This document shows, piece by piece, positions 25,693-33,264 of a stretch of 64,000 bases of DNA (positions within the stretch are counted from its first letter, which is position 1; the number at the start of each line of letters is the position of its first letter). Below the pieces are notes generated by a model that saw only the letters and a list, made by a program, of their open reading frames with translations, made no database searches and was not told the origin of the DNA. The position numbers and the translations under genes were made by a program. This DNA comes from Streptomyces sp. 6-11-2 (GTDB taxonomy: Bacteria > Actinomycetota > Actinomycetes > Streptomycetales > Streptomycetaceae), in assembly GCF_006540305.1 (NCBI RefSeq), contig NZ_BJOR01000001.1, positions 6,138,001 to 6,202,000 on the forward strand, in the 5' to 3' direction.

Positions 25693-26908
25693 TGGGCGCG
25701 AGGTCCGTTCCGGCGCCCCGGCGGCGTACGGAGACGAGATCCGTGCGCGGCTCGTTGCCCGTCGCGGCCGGTGCCGATGCCGGTTCCTCCGCCGGTGCCG
25801 CGGCGGGACCGCAGACCCCGCCACCCTGGTGCGACCCGCACCCCGGCCCCTCGTGCGATCCGCATCCCGAGCCTTCGTGGGACCCGCACCCGCCCCCGGC
25901 CGCCACCCGGTGCTCGGGCAGCGTCACCTGGTCGGCGCCCTCCACCTCGAACCCGGCGTCCGCGATCATCTCCAGGTCGGCCCTGCCCGCCTGGCCCTCG
26001 CTGGTCAGGTAGTCGCCGAGGAAGATCGAGTTGGCCAGGTGCAGCGCGAGGGGCTGCATGGTGCGCAGGTGCACCTCGCGGCCGCCCGCGATCCGCACCT
26101 CCACGTCGGGGCAGACGAACCGGACCATCGCCAGGATCCGCAGGCAGCGCTGCGGGGTCAGGTTCCACTCCTTGGCGAGCGGTGTGCCCTCGAACGGGAT
26201 CAGGAAGTTCACCGGAACGGAGTCCGGGTCCAGCTCGCGCAGCGAGAAGACCACGTCGACCAGGTCCTCGTCACTCTCGCCCATCCCGGCGATGAGCCCG
26301 GAGCAGGCGGACAGCCCGGCCGCGTGCGCCTTGTGCACCGTGTCCACCCGGTCGGCGTAGGTGTGGGTGGTGGTGATGTCGCCGTACGTCGCCTCGGAGG
26401 TGTTGAGGTTGTGGTTGTAGGCGTCGGCCCCGGCCTCGCGCAGCCGTTCGGCCTGGCCGTCGGAGAGCAGACCGAGGCAGGCGCACACCTCGACGCCCTC
26501 GTTCTGCTCCTTGATCGCCTTGATGGTGTCGGAGACCCGGTCCACGTCACGGTCGGTCGGACCGCGCCCGCTGGCCACCAGGCAGACCCGCTTCGCGCCG
26601 CCCGCCAGCCCCGCCGCGGCGGCCCTGGAGGCGTCGTCGGGCTTGAGCCAGGTGTACTTGAGGATGCCCGCCTTCGAGCCGAGCCGCTGGGAGCAGTAGG
26701 AGCAGTCCTCGGGGCACAGGCCCGACTTGAGGTTGACGAGATAGTTGAGTTTCACCCGCCGGCCGAACCAGTGGCGGCGCACCTTCCCTGCCGCGGCCAC
26801 CACGTCGAGCAGGTCGTCGTCGGAGGTGGCCAGTACGGCCAGAGCTTCCCCGCGGGTCGGCGACTCGCGCCGAAGCCCCTTGTCCACCAGCGTGTTCAGC
26901 AGGTTCAT
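25685..26908 (-). CDS. bioB: Biotin synthase with Cys/His-repeat C-terminal tail
   Basis: 407 residues. Cys65, Cys69 and Cys72 in [11 protein letters not shown] bind the radical-SAM 4Fe-4S cluster; NHNLNT and the Arg in [11 protein letters not shown] belong to the 2Fe-2S and substrate region. It inserts sulfur into dethiobiotin. The core ends near residue 335 (DQVTLPEHR). The tail then carries three tandem copies of GCGSHEG-like units plus a further Cys (GGGVCG), followed by an Ala/Pro/Glu-rich linker. Such Cys/His tails are not needed in E. coli BioB and could bind iron or copper. First gene of bioBAD, divergent from bioF. Confidence 0.96.
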   Translation of the reverse strand: MNLLNTLVDKGLRRESPTRGEALAVLATSDDDLLDVVAAAGKVRRHWFGRRVKLNYLVNLKSGLCPEDCSYCSQRLGSKAGILKYTWLKPDDASRAAAAGLAGGAKRVCLVASGRGPTDRDVDRVSDTIKAIKEQNEGVEVCACLGLLSDGQAERLREAGADAYNHNLNTSEATYGDITTTHTYADRVDTVHKAHAAGLSACSGLIAGMGESDEDLVDVVFSLRELDPDSVPVNFLIPFEGTPLAKEWNLTPQRCLRILAMVRFVCPDVEVRIAGGREVHLRTMQPLALHLANSIFLGDYLTSEGQAGRADLEMIADAGFEVEGADQVTLPEHRVAAGGGCGSHEGSGCGSHEGPGCGSHQGGGVCGPAAAPAEEPASAPAATGNEPRTDLVSVRRRGAGTDLAPNA

Positions 26909-26977
26909 GAGAGCTGATCCTGTCCTACGGCCCGGTCCGCGGCCAAGGAGACTCCGCACAACGACGGGCGCATCGAC

Positions 26978-26995
26978 ATGTGGGTATTGCCACAT
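26978..26995. promoter_or_regulatory. Inverted repeat in the bioB-bioF divergent promoter
   Basis: ATGTGG (26978-26983), 6-bp spacer GTATTG, CCACAT (26990-26995). It is the most AT-rich and symmetric segment of the 148 bp between the divergent bioB and bioF starts, so it is a candidate operator for a biotin regulator. It does not match a BirA or BioQ consensus that I can recall. Confidence 0.35.
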
Positions 26996-27056
26996 CATGG
27001 GCGGCCGGCCCTGCCGCTAGGGTCTGTCCACTGCCTACAAAAGCCCCGGAGGACCC

Positions 27057-28184
27057 ATGGCGTTCGGCTGGATCGAGGAGCAGGCGGACGCACGCCGCCG
27101 GGCCGGACTCGTTCGGACCCTGCGGCCCCGCCCCGCCGACTCGCCGCTGCTCGACCTCGCGGGCAACGACTACCTGGGGCTGGCCCGCCATCCGGAGGTG
27201 ACCGAGGGGGCCGCGGCCGCGGCGCGTACCTGGGGCGGCGGCTCCACCGGCTCCCGGCTGGTCACCGGCACCACCGAACTCCATGCCGAACTGGAGCGCG
27301 AACTGGCCGGATTCTGCGGTTTCGAGGCGGCGCTGGTCTTCTCCTCCGGATACGCCGCGAACCTGGCCGCGGTCACCGCGCTCGCGCCGCACGGCTCGCT
27401 CGTCGTCTCCGACGCGGGCAACCACGCCTCGCTCATCGACGGCTGCCGGCTGGCCCGGGGCACGACACAGGTCGTCGCGCACGCCGACCCGGACGCCGTG
27501 CGCAAGGCGCTCGGAACGCACGAGGGCCCGGCCGTACTCGTGTCGGACACGGTGTTCTCGGTCGACGGCGACGCGGCCCCGCTGGCGGAGTTCGCCGCGG
27601 TCTGCCGGGAGCACGGCGCCGGTCTCGTCGTCGACGACGCCCACGGGCTGGGCGTCCTGGGCGCGGGCGGCCGCGGCGCCGCGCACGCGGCCGGGCTGGC
27701 GGGCGCCGACGACGTGGTCGCCACGGCCACGCTGTCGAAGTCGCTCGGCAGCCAGGGCGGAGTCGTCCTCGGGCCCGCGCGGGTGATCGACCACCTGGTC
27801 AACGCGGCCCGGACGTTCATCTTCGACACCGGTCTCGCGCCCGCGGCCGCGGGCGCCGCCCTCGCGGCGCTGCGACTGCTGCGCCGCGAGCCGGAGCGGG
27901 CGGCACGCGCGCGTGCGGTGGCGGCCGAACTCCACGCACGCCTGACCGCCGCGGGCCTGGAGGCGGTGCGTCCGGACGCCGCGGTGGTCTCGGTGCGCGC
28001 GCCGTCCCCGGAGCGGGCCGTGCGATGGGCGGCCGACTGCCGGGCGGCCGGGCTGGCCGTGGGCTGTTTCCGTCCTCCTTCCGTGCCCGACGGCATCTCA
28101 CGGCTGAGGCTGACCGCCCGCGCGGACCTCTCCGGGGCGCAGATCGAACGCGCTGTACGGGTGATCGGTGGAACACGACCATGA
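27057..28184 (+). CDS. bioF: 8-amino-7-oxononanoate synthase
   Basis: 375 residues. NDYLGLARHP at the start, GSTGSRLVTGT, VDDAHGLGVLG and TLSKSLGSQGG (PLP Lys228) mark the alpha-oxoamine synthase family, and the short length and N-terminus fit BioF, not KBL or ALA synthase. It condenses pimeloyl-ACP or -CoA with alanine to KAPA. It is divergent from bioBAD across a shared 148-bp promoter, so this locus encodes all four late biotin steps. Confidence 0.96.
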   Translation: MAFGWIEEQADARRRAGLVRTLRPRPADSPLLDLAGNDYLGLARHPEVTEGAAAAARTWGGGSTGSRLVTGTTELHAELERELAGFCGFEAALVFSSGYAANLAAVTALAPHGSLVVSDAGNHASLIDGCRLARGTTQVVAHADPDAVRKALGTHEGPAVLVSDTVFSVDGDAAPLAEFAAVCREHGAGLVVDDAHGLGVLGAGGRGAAHAAGLAGADDVVATATLSKSLGSQGGVVLGPARVIDHLVNAARTFIFDTGLAPAAAGAALAALRLLRREPERAARARAVAAELHARLTAAGLEAVRPDAAVVSVRAPSPERAVRWAADCRAAGLAVGCFRPPSVPDGISRLRLTARADLSGAQIERAVRVIGGTRP

Positions 28185-28237
28185 GTCGGCGTGACACGGC
28201 CGGGCACCACCAGGTGTGGATATGACCGGATTGTCCG

Positions 28238-28468
28238 TCAGGTGCGGTGTGCCGCTGCCGTGAAGCCTGCCCAGCTCGCGGGGGAGAAGAGCAGCGCGGG
28301 ACCGGCCGGGGCCTTGGAGTCGCGCACGGCGAGCAGCCCGGCCCACGGTCCCGTGGCGGGCCGGGCCGTCTCGACGCAGTTGTTGGCTCCCGTGCTGTAG
28401 CTGCTGCGCAGCCAGCGCACGCCGTGCAGATCGGTGCTGGAAGGTACGTGCCGAGGCGGAGTGGACAT
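28238..28468 (-). CDS. DUF397 domain protein
   Basis: 76 residues. WLRSSYSTGANNCVETA, VAVRDSKAPAGPALLFSP and SWAGF follow the DUF397 pattern closely, with AGGAGG before the ATG. These small proteins accompany XRE regulators of the BldB/WhiJ/AbaA type in Streptomyces and modulate them. The XRE partner is directly upstream, 34 bp away, on the same strand. Confidence 0.92.
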   Translation of the reverse strand: MSTPPRHVPSSTDLHGVRWLRSSYSTGANNCVETARPATGPWAGLLAVRDSKAPAGPALLFSPASWAGFTAAAHRT

Positions 28469-28502
28469 GGGGCCTCCTTACGCGGTACGCGCTTGTGCGC
28501 CG

Positions 28503-29363
28503 TCAGGGGGTCTGGCGTATCCCGGCGATGAAGTCCAACGAGTCCTCGGGCGAGAGGGCGTGGATCCGCAGGGTGTCGAAGGCCTCGGCGTAGGCCTCTA
28601 GGTCTTCTTTCCGCTCGAGGTGGAGGCTACTCGTCAAGTGGTCGAGAACCACCACGTTCAGATCGGAAGTGTTCGAAAACGAGAAGATAACGAAAGGGCC
28701 GGTGATCCCGATATGCGCGCCGGCGGCGAACGGCAACACCTGGAGCCGTACTTGGGGCAGCCGGGCCGCCTCCGTCAGCCGCTCCAGCTGCCGCCTCATG
28801 ACCTCGGGCCCGCCCACCTCCCTGCGCAGCACCGCCTCGTCCAGCACCGCATCGAGCTCCAGCGGCGGTCGCGAGCGCAGCACGTCCTGGCGGGCCAGCC
28901 GCACCTCCACCAGCGCGTCCAGCCCGTCCTCGTCGAGCCCGTCCACCGCGGCCCGGGTGACCGCGCGGGCGTACTCGGGTGTCTGGAGCAGTCCGGGCAC
29001 GACCGAGGTCTCCAGGGTGCGCATCCCGCTCGCCTGCGACTCCAGGCTGATGAAGTCCCGGTAGGTCGGCGGCAGCACTCCGCGATAGGCGTGCCACCAG
29101 TGGTGCCGGTCGCCGCCGTCGTCCAGCCCCGCGAGCACCAGGAGCAGCTCGCGCAGCTGGGTGTCGTGGACCGCGTACGCGTCCAGGAGCGAGCGCACGT
29201 CGGCCGGTTTCACCCCGCTGGTGCCGGTCTCGATCCGGCTGACCTTCGACTGGTGCCAGCCGACCAGGCGGGCCGCCTCACCGCTGGTGAGGCCCGCGCC
29301 GGTGCGCAGCGCGCGCAGTTCGGCGCCCAGCTTCCGGCGGCGCACCTCGGGACCGTGCTGCAT
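28503..29363 (-). CDS. XRE-family regulator with DUF5753 domain
   Basis: 286 residues. An N-terminal helix-turn-helix (about residues 10-65; LTSGEAARLVGWHQSKVSRIETG) is followed by the DUF5753 domain (about 95-275; YRDFISLESQASGMRTLETSVVPGLLQTPEYARAV is its hallmark). It is the regulator of the well-known XRE/DUF397/RsbW-like-ATPase trio (WhiJ and AbaA are examples) that affects development and antibiotic production. DUF397 follows on the same strand and the ATPase gene diverges on the other side. Confidence 0.93.
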   Translation of the reverse strand: MQHGPEVRRRKLGAELRALRTGAGLTSGEAARLVGWHQSKVSRIETGTSGVKPADVRSLLDAYAVHDTQLRELLLVLAGLDDGGDRHHWWHAYRGVLPPTYRDFISLESQASGMRTLETSVVPGLLQTPEYARAVTRAAVDGLDEDGLDALVEVRLARQDVLRSRPPLELDAVLDEAVLRREVGGPEVMRRQLERLTEAARLPQVRLQVLPFAAGAHIGITGPFVIFSFSNTSDLNVVVLDHLTSSLHLERKEDLEAYAEAFDTLRIHALSPEDSLDFIAGIRQTP

Positions 29364-29590
29364 GGGCTACTCCCTCGCTCCCTCTGAACGCTCCACGCGA
29401 CCCGCTCCGGATACGGTCTGCCGTCGCAGAGTTCACCGCATCGAGCGACAGATATATGCATATCTCGGTGGATCGCCACCGAGACCGGAGAGGTGATGGC
29501 AGTCTGACGGCGAAGCACCAGTGCGGGACCGTACTCGAACCATCCGCCAAGTGTCGGACTCCGGCCCCGTGGGAAAGGGACGACCTCGCC

Positions 29591-30046
29591 ATGGCAGACC
29601 ATCTGGAAGCATCCGTCACTCTGCCGAGCGATCCCGCCTCGGTCTGTGCGGCCCGTGCCTATGTGGCCGGCACGCTCGCGGAGTGGGGCCTGCCGCCGGC
29701 CACGGACACCGCCGAGACGGTCCGGCTCATCGTGTCCGAACTCGCCACCAACGCCGTACAGCACACTTTGGGGCAGTCACCCACCTTCACGGTGGACCTC
29801 GTCCTCGTGCGTGACGAACGACTGCGCATCGGGGTCACCGACAGCCACCCCCGGTTCCCGAAACGCCTGCCGGCCGCCGTCCAGCAGGACAACGGCCGGG
29901 GCATGGTGATCATCCGGTGGCTCACCGCCGAGTGCGGCGGCAGACTGACCGTGCGGCCGACCCGGGAGGGCGGCAAGACGGTCTGCATCGAACTTCCGTG
30001 GACGGTTCCCGCCCGCCCCGTGACTGCCGCGGGTCAGGAACCGTAG
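29591..30046 (+). CDS. RsbW/SpoIIAB-like ATP-binding protein
   Basis: 151 residues. This is a stand-alone HATPase_c domain: the N-box is VSELATNAVQH near residue 47 and the G1 box is NGRGM near residue 100. Such proteins act as anti-sigma factor kinases or as partners of DUF397/XRE regulators. I chose the ATG at 29591, where the domain begins within a few residues, over the frame start at 29456, whose leader has intergenic composition. Divergent from the XRE gene. Confidence 0.88.
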   Translation: MADHLEASVTLPSDPASVCAARAYVAGTLAEWGLPPATDTAETVRLIVSELATNAVQHTLGQSPTFTVDLVLVRDERLRIGVTDSHPRFPKRLPAAVQQDNGRGMVIIRWLTAECGGRLTVRPTREGGKTVCIELPWTVPARPVTAAGQEP

Positions 30047-30104
30047 GAACGTGCGGTGGCGACGTCGAAGCTCCGCCACCGCACGGCACCGCACTGCGGC
30101 CGGG

Positions 30105-30578
30105 TCAGCTCACCCGGCCGTACCAGACGCTCTTCGTCCAGATCTTCTGGAGCTTCACCACGTCCCCGGTCTTCGGAGCGTGCCAGATCTTGCCCTTGCC
30201 GGCGTAGATGCCCACGTGGTAGACGTGCGAGCCCGAGTGGAAGAACACCAGATCCCCGGCTCGGCGGCTGCCCGCGGAGATGTGCCGGCTGTTGTTGTAC
30301 TGCTGTGCGGCCGTGCGGGGCAGCTTCTTGCCCGCCCTCTTGAACGAGTACAGCGTGAGCCCGGAGCAGTCGAACCTCCGCGGCCCCGTGGCGCCCCACT
30401 GGTAGGGCGAGCCCTGCTTGGACGCCGCGATCCGCAGCGCCGTGTTCGCGGTGGTCACGGCCGAGGCCTCGGAGGCCACACCCGGGACCACGATCGAGCC
30501 GCCCACGGCGGCCAGGGTCAGGGCCGAGGCCGTGCCGGCCCGGGCCATCAGCGACGGGACACGATTGAGCGCAGTCAT
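30105..30578 (-). CDS. Secreted NlpC/P60 peptidoglycan hydrolase
   Basis: 157 residues. A signal peptide covers about residues 1-40 (basic start, hydrophobic run TASALTLAAVGGSIVV, probable cleavage after EASA). The rest is a bare NlpC/P60 domain. RFDCSGL holds the catalytic Cys, HVYHVGIYAG the His, and IWHAP the third polar residue. It should cleave the gamma-D-Glu to diaminopimelate bond of the cell wall. The ATG at 30578 lies 28 nt after a c-di-AMP riboswitch, so expression probably follows c-di-AMP, as in other actinobacterial cell-wall hydrolase genes. Confidence 0.93.
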   Translation of the reverse strand: MTALNRVPSLMARAGTASALTLAAVGGSIVVPGVASEASAVTTANTALRIAASKQGSPYQWGATGPRRFDCSGLTLYSFKRAGKKLPRTAAQQYNNSRHISAGSRRAGDLVFFHSGSHVYHVGIYAGKGKIWHAPKTGDVVKLQKIWTKSVWYGRVS

Positions 30579-30606
30579 GCGCAACCCTTCGTCAGCCGCC
30601 TGTGAA

Positions 30607-30764
30607 GGATGACCTGTCGGATTCGGGCTGGCGAAGTTGCCCGGCCGCGTTGTCGCGGCTTCACCCCAAGGGCTGCTCGGACCGGCCATGGCGTGACCGT
30701 TCCGGCGACCCGTCGTGCTTGGGTCCTCCACTCCTGCCGATCCACTCCTGTCGACCGGTCATCC
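30607..30764 (-). promoter_or_regulatory. c-di-AMP (ydaO-type) riboswitch
   Basis: Read on the minus strand, the leader contains the conserved ydaO/yuaA blocks GGAGGACCCAAGCA, CCTTGGGGTGAAGCCG, and CGGGCAACTTCGCCAGCCCG followed by AATCCGACAGG. The ends pair perfectly over 8 bp: GGATGACC (30757-30764, minus strand) with GGTCATCC (30607-30614), as a closing P1 stem. The SD-like GAAGGG of the NlpC/P60 gene starts about 15 nt after the stem. This class binds two c-di-AMP molecules and turns off cell-wall hydrolase genes in Streptomyces (rpfA is the known case). There is no space for a separate intrinsic terminator, so control may be translational. Confidence 0.88.
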
Positions 30765-31134
30765 GGGCGGCGGCAGGACTCGGCGTCCGCCCGGACCGCC
30801 CCGCCGTTGTGGCGGGGGCTTGTCGTCAGACAGGGATCTTCACCTACGGATGTCCGAAAATCCCAATGGAACCGCGTGTTTGTGTTGTTACTCACCACGC
30901 GCCCGTTCGGGTGGACACCCTCGCGATCGAACGGTTGCCCCCGCCCGCGACGACCCCCGGACCAGCAGCGGAGCACCTCATTCCGCCATTCGTGGAGGCG
31001 TGTTGCGCGACTGCGGCGGTCCCGAAAAAGGAGCTGAACCTACACCGAAAGGCGGTCGGTCATTCGGGGCGATTTCACCCCGTGTCCAGACAGATGGGCC
31101 CCTTTCCCCGCCGAGACCGCGGCTGTGGACGACG
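30765..31134. other. Gene-free stretch upstream of the riboswitch
   Basis: 370 bp with no convincing gene. It should hold the promoter of the riboswitch-NlpC transcript on the minus strand; the segment 30838-30900 is richer in A/T. A 7-bp hairpin, CCCCGCC (30799-30805) with GGCGGGG (30811-30817), lies just before the aptamer. Confidence 0.4.
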
Positions 31135-31443
31135 TCAACTTCCGCAGTCGGGGGGAAGGGTGACACGGGCCGTGCGCCGCTCGACTTCCAGCACTCGCAG
31201 AGCCCGGGCCGGAGTGTCCGCGTGCAGCTCGGTCTCGCCCCGCCGGTGCATCAATGCCAGGGTGTCGCGCAGCTCCACCGCCCTGCCGGCGAGCGCCTGG
31301 GCGGCACTCAGGGCCCGGTAGGTGTCTCCGGGCCGTCCCGGGTTGACGCGGCCCAGCAGGTCGGCCGCCTCCAGGTGACGGTCGATCAGCTCCGCCTCGG
31401 CGCGGGTCAGCGCCGGCAGGGGCGGCGGCTCGGGTGGCGGCAT
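31135..31443 (-). CDS. Hypothetical protein, 102 aa
   Basis: MPPPEPPPLPALTRAEAEL is followed by a helical, charged region (LIDRHLEAADLLGRV, YRALSAAQALAGRAVELRDTLALM). No recognised domain or signal peptide. The ATG at 31443 has a weak GGGGTGA 7 nt before it. An alternative TTG at 31506 would overlap the ClpP-like stop by 8 nt and add 21 residues. It lies directly downstream of the ClpP-like gene on the same strand, so it is probably in its operon and could be an accessory factor. Function unknown. Confidence 0.6.
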   Translation of the reverse strand: MPPPEPPPLPALTRAEAELIDRHLEAADLLGRVNPGRPGDTYRALSAAQALAGRAVELRDTLALMHRRGETELHADTPARALRVLEVERRTARVTLPPDCGS

Positions 31444-31498
31444 CGGAGGCTCACCCCGCGTCCGGCGCGGTGCGCGTGGCCCCGCGGTTCGGGACGAT

Positions 31499-32086
31499 TC
31501 AGTCAATCAGTCCATATGTCAGGGCCTCTTGCGCGTCCAGTACCTGCTCCCGCTCCAGGTCGGTCCGCACCCGCCGCACGGACCGCCCGGTGCTCCGCGC
31601 GAGCAGCTCCTCCAGGCGGGCGCGCATCCGCGTCAGCTCGTCCGCCTGGACCGCCAGGTCGGACGCCTGGCCCTCGACCGGCTCGGGCAGTGACGGCTGC
31701 CGCAGGACCACGCGGGCGCCGGGCGGCGCGTACCGCTTGCCCGGGGTGCCCGCGGCCGGCAGCGCCGCCGCGGACGCGACGGCCTGGCCCAGTCGGATCG
31801 TCTCCACGTCGCAGCACACGTACCGCATCGTGTCGTGGACGGCCGGCGTCGCGCTGAACGAGCCGCCGGGCGAGTTGACGCAGAGCGAGATGTCCCGTCC
31901 GGGCGTCCGGTGCTCCAGGTGGACGAACTGTGCGATCACGTCGTTCGCCGCGGTGTCGTCGATCGGTGTGCCGAGGAGGACGATCCGCTCCTCGAGCGGT
32001 TTCGCGTACGGATCCAGGGAGCGCCGGCCGGCGCTGGTGATCTCGGTGAACTCCGGCAGGACGTAGCGGGCGGACGGCCGCGTCAT
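31499..32086 (-). CDS. ClpP-like protein lacking the catalytic histidine
   Basis: 195 residues with the ClpP/crotonase fold: [18 protein letters not shown] is the usual NSPGG strand, [17 protein letters not shown] the handle start, and the C-terminus [15 protein letters not shown] is typical. The active site is damaged. The usual GQAASMGA motif reads [10 protein letters not shown], placing Ser105 one residue off, and the catalytic His of IHQP is Arg129 (LRQPS). The Asp region (TDLERE) is kept. It is therefore likely a non-catalytic subunit that mixes with active ClpP rings, like ClpR of plants and cyanobacteria. A hypothetical gene follows; an ANTAR gene diverges. Confidence 0.8.
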   Translation of the reverse strand: MTRPSARYVLPEFTEITSAGRRSLDPYAKPLEERIVLLGTPIDDTAANDVIAQFVHLEHRTPGRDISLCVNSPGGSFSATPAVHDTMRYVCCDVETIRLGQAVASAAALPAAGTPGKRYAPPGARVVLRQPSLPEPVEGQASDLAVQADELTRMRARLEELLARSTGRSVRRVRTDLEREQVLDAQEALTYGLID

Positions 32087-32269
32087 GGCACACCCCTCCA
32101 TGCGGCGGCGCCGGCTCCGGTCGGAGCAGGCTCCGTGAGAAATGTACAGGACGTACATTACTTGCCGAGGGCTTTCCCGGGCCGGGTGCGGGAACGGTCC
32201 CGGGTCGTGCACGGTCTCCTGCGGGGTGAAGCTGGAAGCGCGGGTGCTCGACGACCCAGGGGACTGGCC

Positions 32270-32629
32270 ATGGTGTTCTTCGCGATGTCCGAGCGGCACC
32301 CTCTCCCGCCGCTCTCCGCCGCAGATCTGGTGCTGGAGCACGAGCGGCTGCGCCAGGAGATCGATCAGCTCCAGCGGGCCCTGACCTCGCACGCCGTGAT
32401 CGACCAGGCGATCGGCGCCGTGGTGACCTTCGGGCGGATCCCGCCCGAGGACGCCTGGCAGGTCCTGCGGGAGGTCTCCCAGCGGTCGAACACCAAGCTG
32501 CGCACGGTGGCCGAGCACGTGCTGAAGTTCGCGCAGGGCGGTGCTCTGCCCGACATCGAGCTGGAGCAGCTGAGGCGGGCGCTGGGGCGGTGCTCCGCAG
32601 GCTTCTCCGGCGGGCGGTCGCAGCCCTGA
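32270..32629 (+). CDS. ANTAR-domain RNA-binding protein
   Basis: 119 residues. A short coiled-coil start ([17 protein letters not shown]) leads into an ANTAR domain at about residues 38-95: [46 protein letters not shown], with the conserved IDQAIG, AW and N-x-KLR positions. ANTAR proteins bind paired hairpins in mRNA leaders and prevent termination. No GAF or receiver domain is attached, so the sensor, if any, is elsewhere. GGGGA precedes the ATG at 32270; the internal ATG at 32285 lacks an SD. Divergent from the ClpP-like gene. Confidence 0.85.
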   Translation: MVFFAMSERHPLPPLSAADLVLEHERLRQEIDQLQRALTSHAVIDQAIGAVVTFGRIPPEDAWQVLREVSQRSNTKLRTVAEHVLKFAQGGALPDIELEQLRRALGRCSAGFSGGRSQP

Positions 32630-32660
32630 GAGCGGCGCGAACGCCCCGTAAGGTGGGGGT

Positions 32661-32942
32661 ATGGCCTACGAGATTCCGGTGACGCAAGCCAGGGCTGAGC
32701 TCGCCGACCTGATCAACCGGGTGGTGTACGGCGGTGAGCGCGTGGTCGTCACACGGCACGGCAAGTCGCTCGTCGCCCTGGTCTCCGCCGCCGATCTGGA
32801 ACGGCTCGAGCAGCTCGCGGAGCCTGCCGGGGACCCGGTGGTCGGCGCCGTCTCGCAGGTCCACGACGTCCCGTCCGCCCCTCGTGAGCAGCAGCGCTTC
32901 GGCATCTCGGCGGACCATCGGGGGCCGGAGGTCCGCCAGTAG
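32661..32942 (+). CDS. Phd/YefM-family antitoxin, no adjacent toxin
   Basis: 93 residues. [46 protein letters not shown] is the Phd/YefM DNA-binding fold (residues 5-52). The C-terminal half, which in this family binds the toxin, is polar and disordered. No Doc, YoeB or other toxin gene follows: the next 320 bp have only a hairpin. It is thus an orphan, either a stand-alone repressor or a remnant. Spaced 31 bp after the ANTAR gene on the same strand. Confidence 0.88.
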   Translation: MAYEIPVTQARAELADLINRVVYGGERVVVTRHGKSLVALVSAADLERLEQLAEPAGDPVVGAVSQVHDVPSAPREQQRFGISADHRGPEVRQ

Positions 32943-33022
32943 GTGAGGCCTGGGGCCGCATGCGTCCCGCGTGGCCGGCTGGTCTGAACTGCACTGCCCG
33001 ACGGGGCAGTTGAATACCCCAA

Positions 33023-33041
33023 GGGGCCCGCGAGGGGCCCC
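33023..33041. terminator. Hairpin after the Phd-like gene
   Basis: GGGGCCC (33023-33029), loop GCGAG, GGGCCCC (33035-33041), 81 bp after the antitoxin stop. The rest of the gene-free stretch 32943-33264 should hold the promoter of the peptidase gene at 33265; I see nothing else definite in it. Confidence 0.55.
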
Positions 33042-33264
33042 GTTGTGCCGTCGTGCCGCAAGGCGGTGCGCTCAGGCGCCCGGGTGAGTGGCGAACAGCC
33101 CCAGGGCCCCGCGCCGTTGCCGTGCCCCTCGGAACTCCGCTCAGCGGGACACGGCGCGCCGCTTATCGGATTGGCAAAGAAGGTCAACGCCCCCTGTTCT
33201 CAGGGACCTCACAGCCGCAAGGATCCCCGTACCCAATTCGTAACGATGTACGGGGAGGTCCCAC

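Noticed and set aside
32661-33264. Complete toxin-antitoxin pair
   Set aside because: Only the Phd-like antitoxin is present. No toxin-like frame follows within the 320-bp gap, and the next gene is a secreted peptidase.
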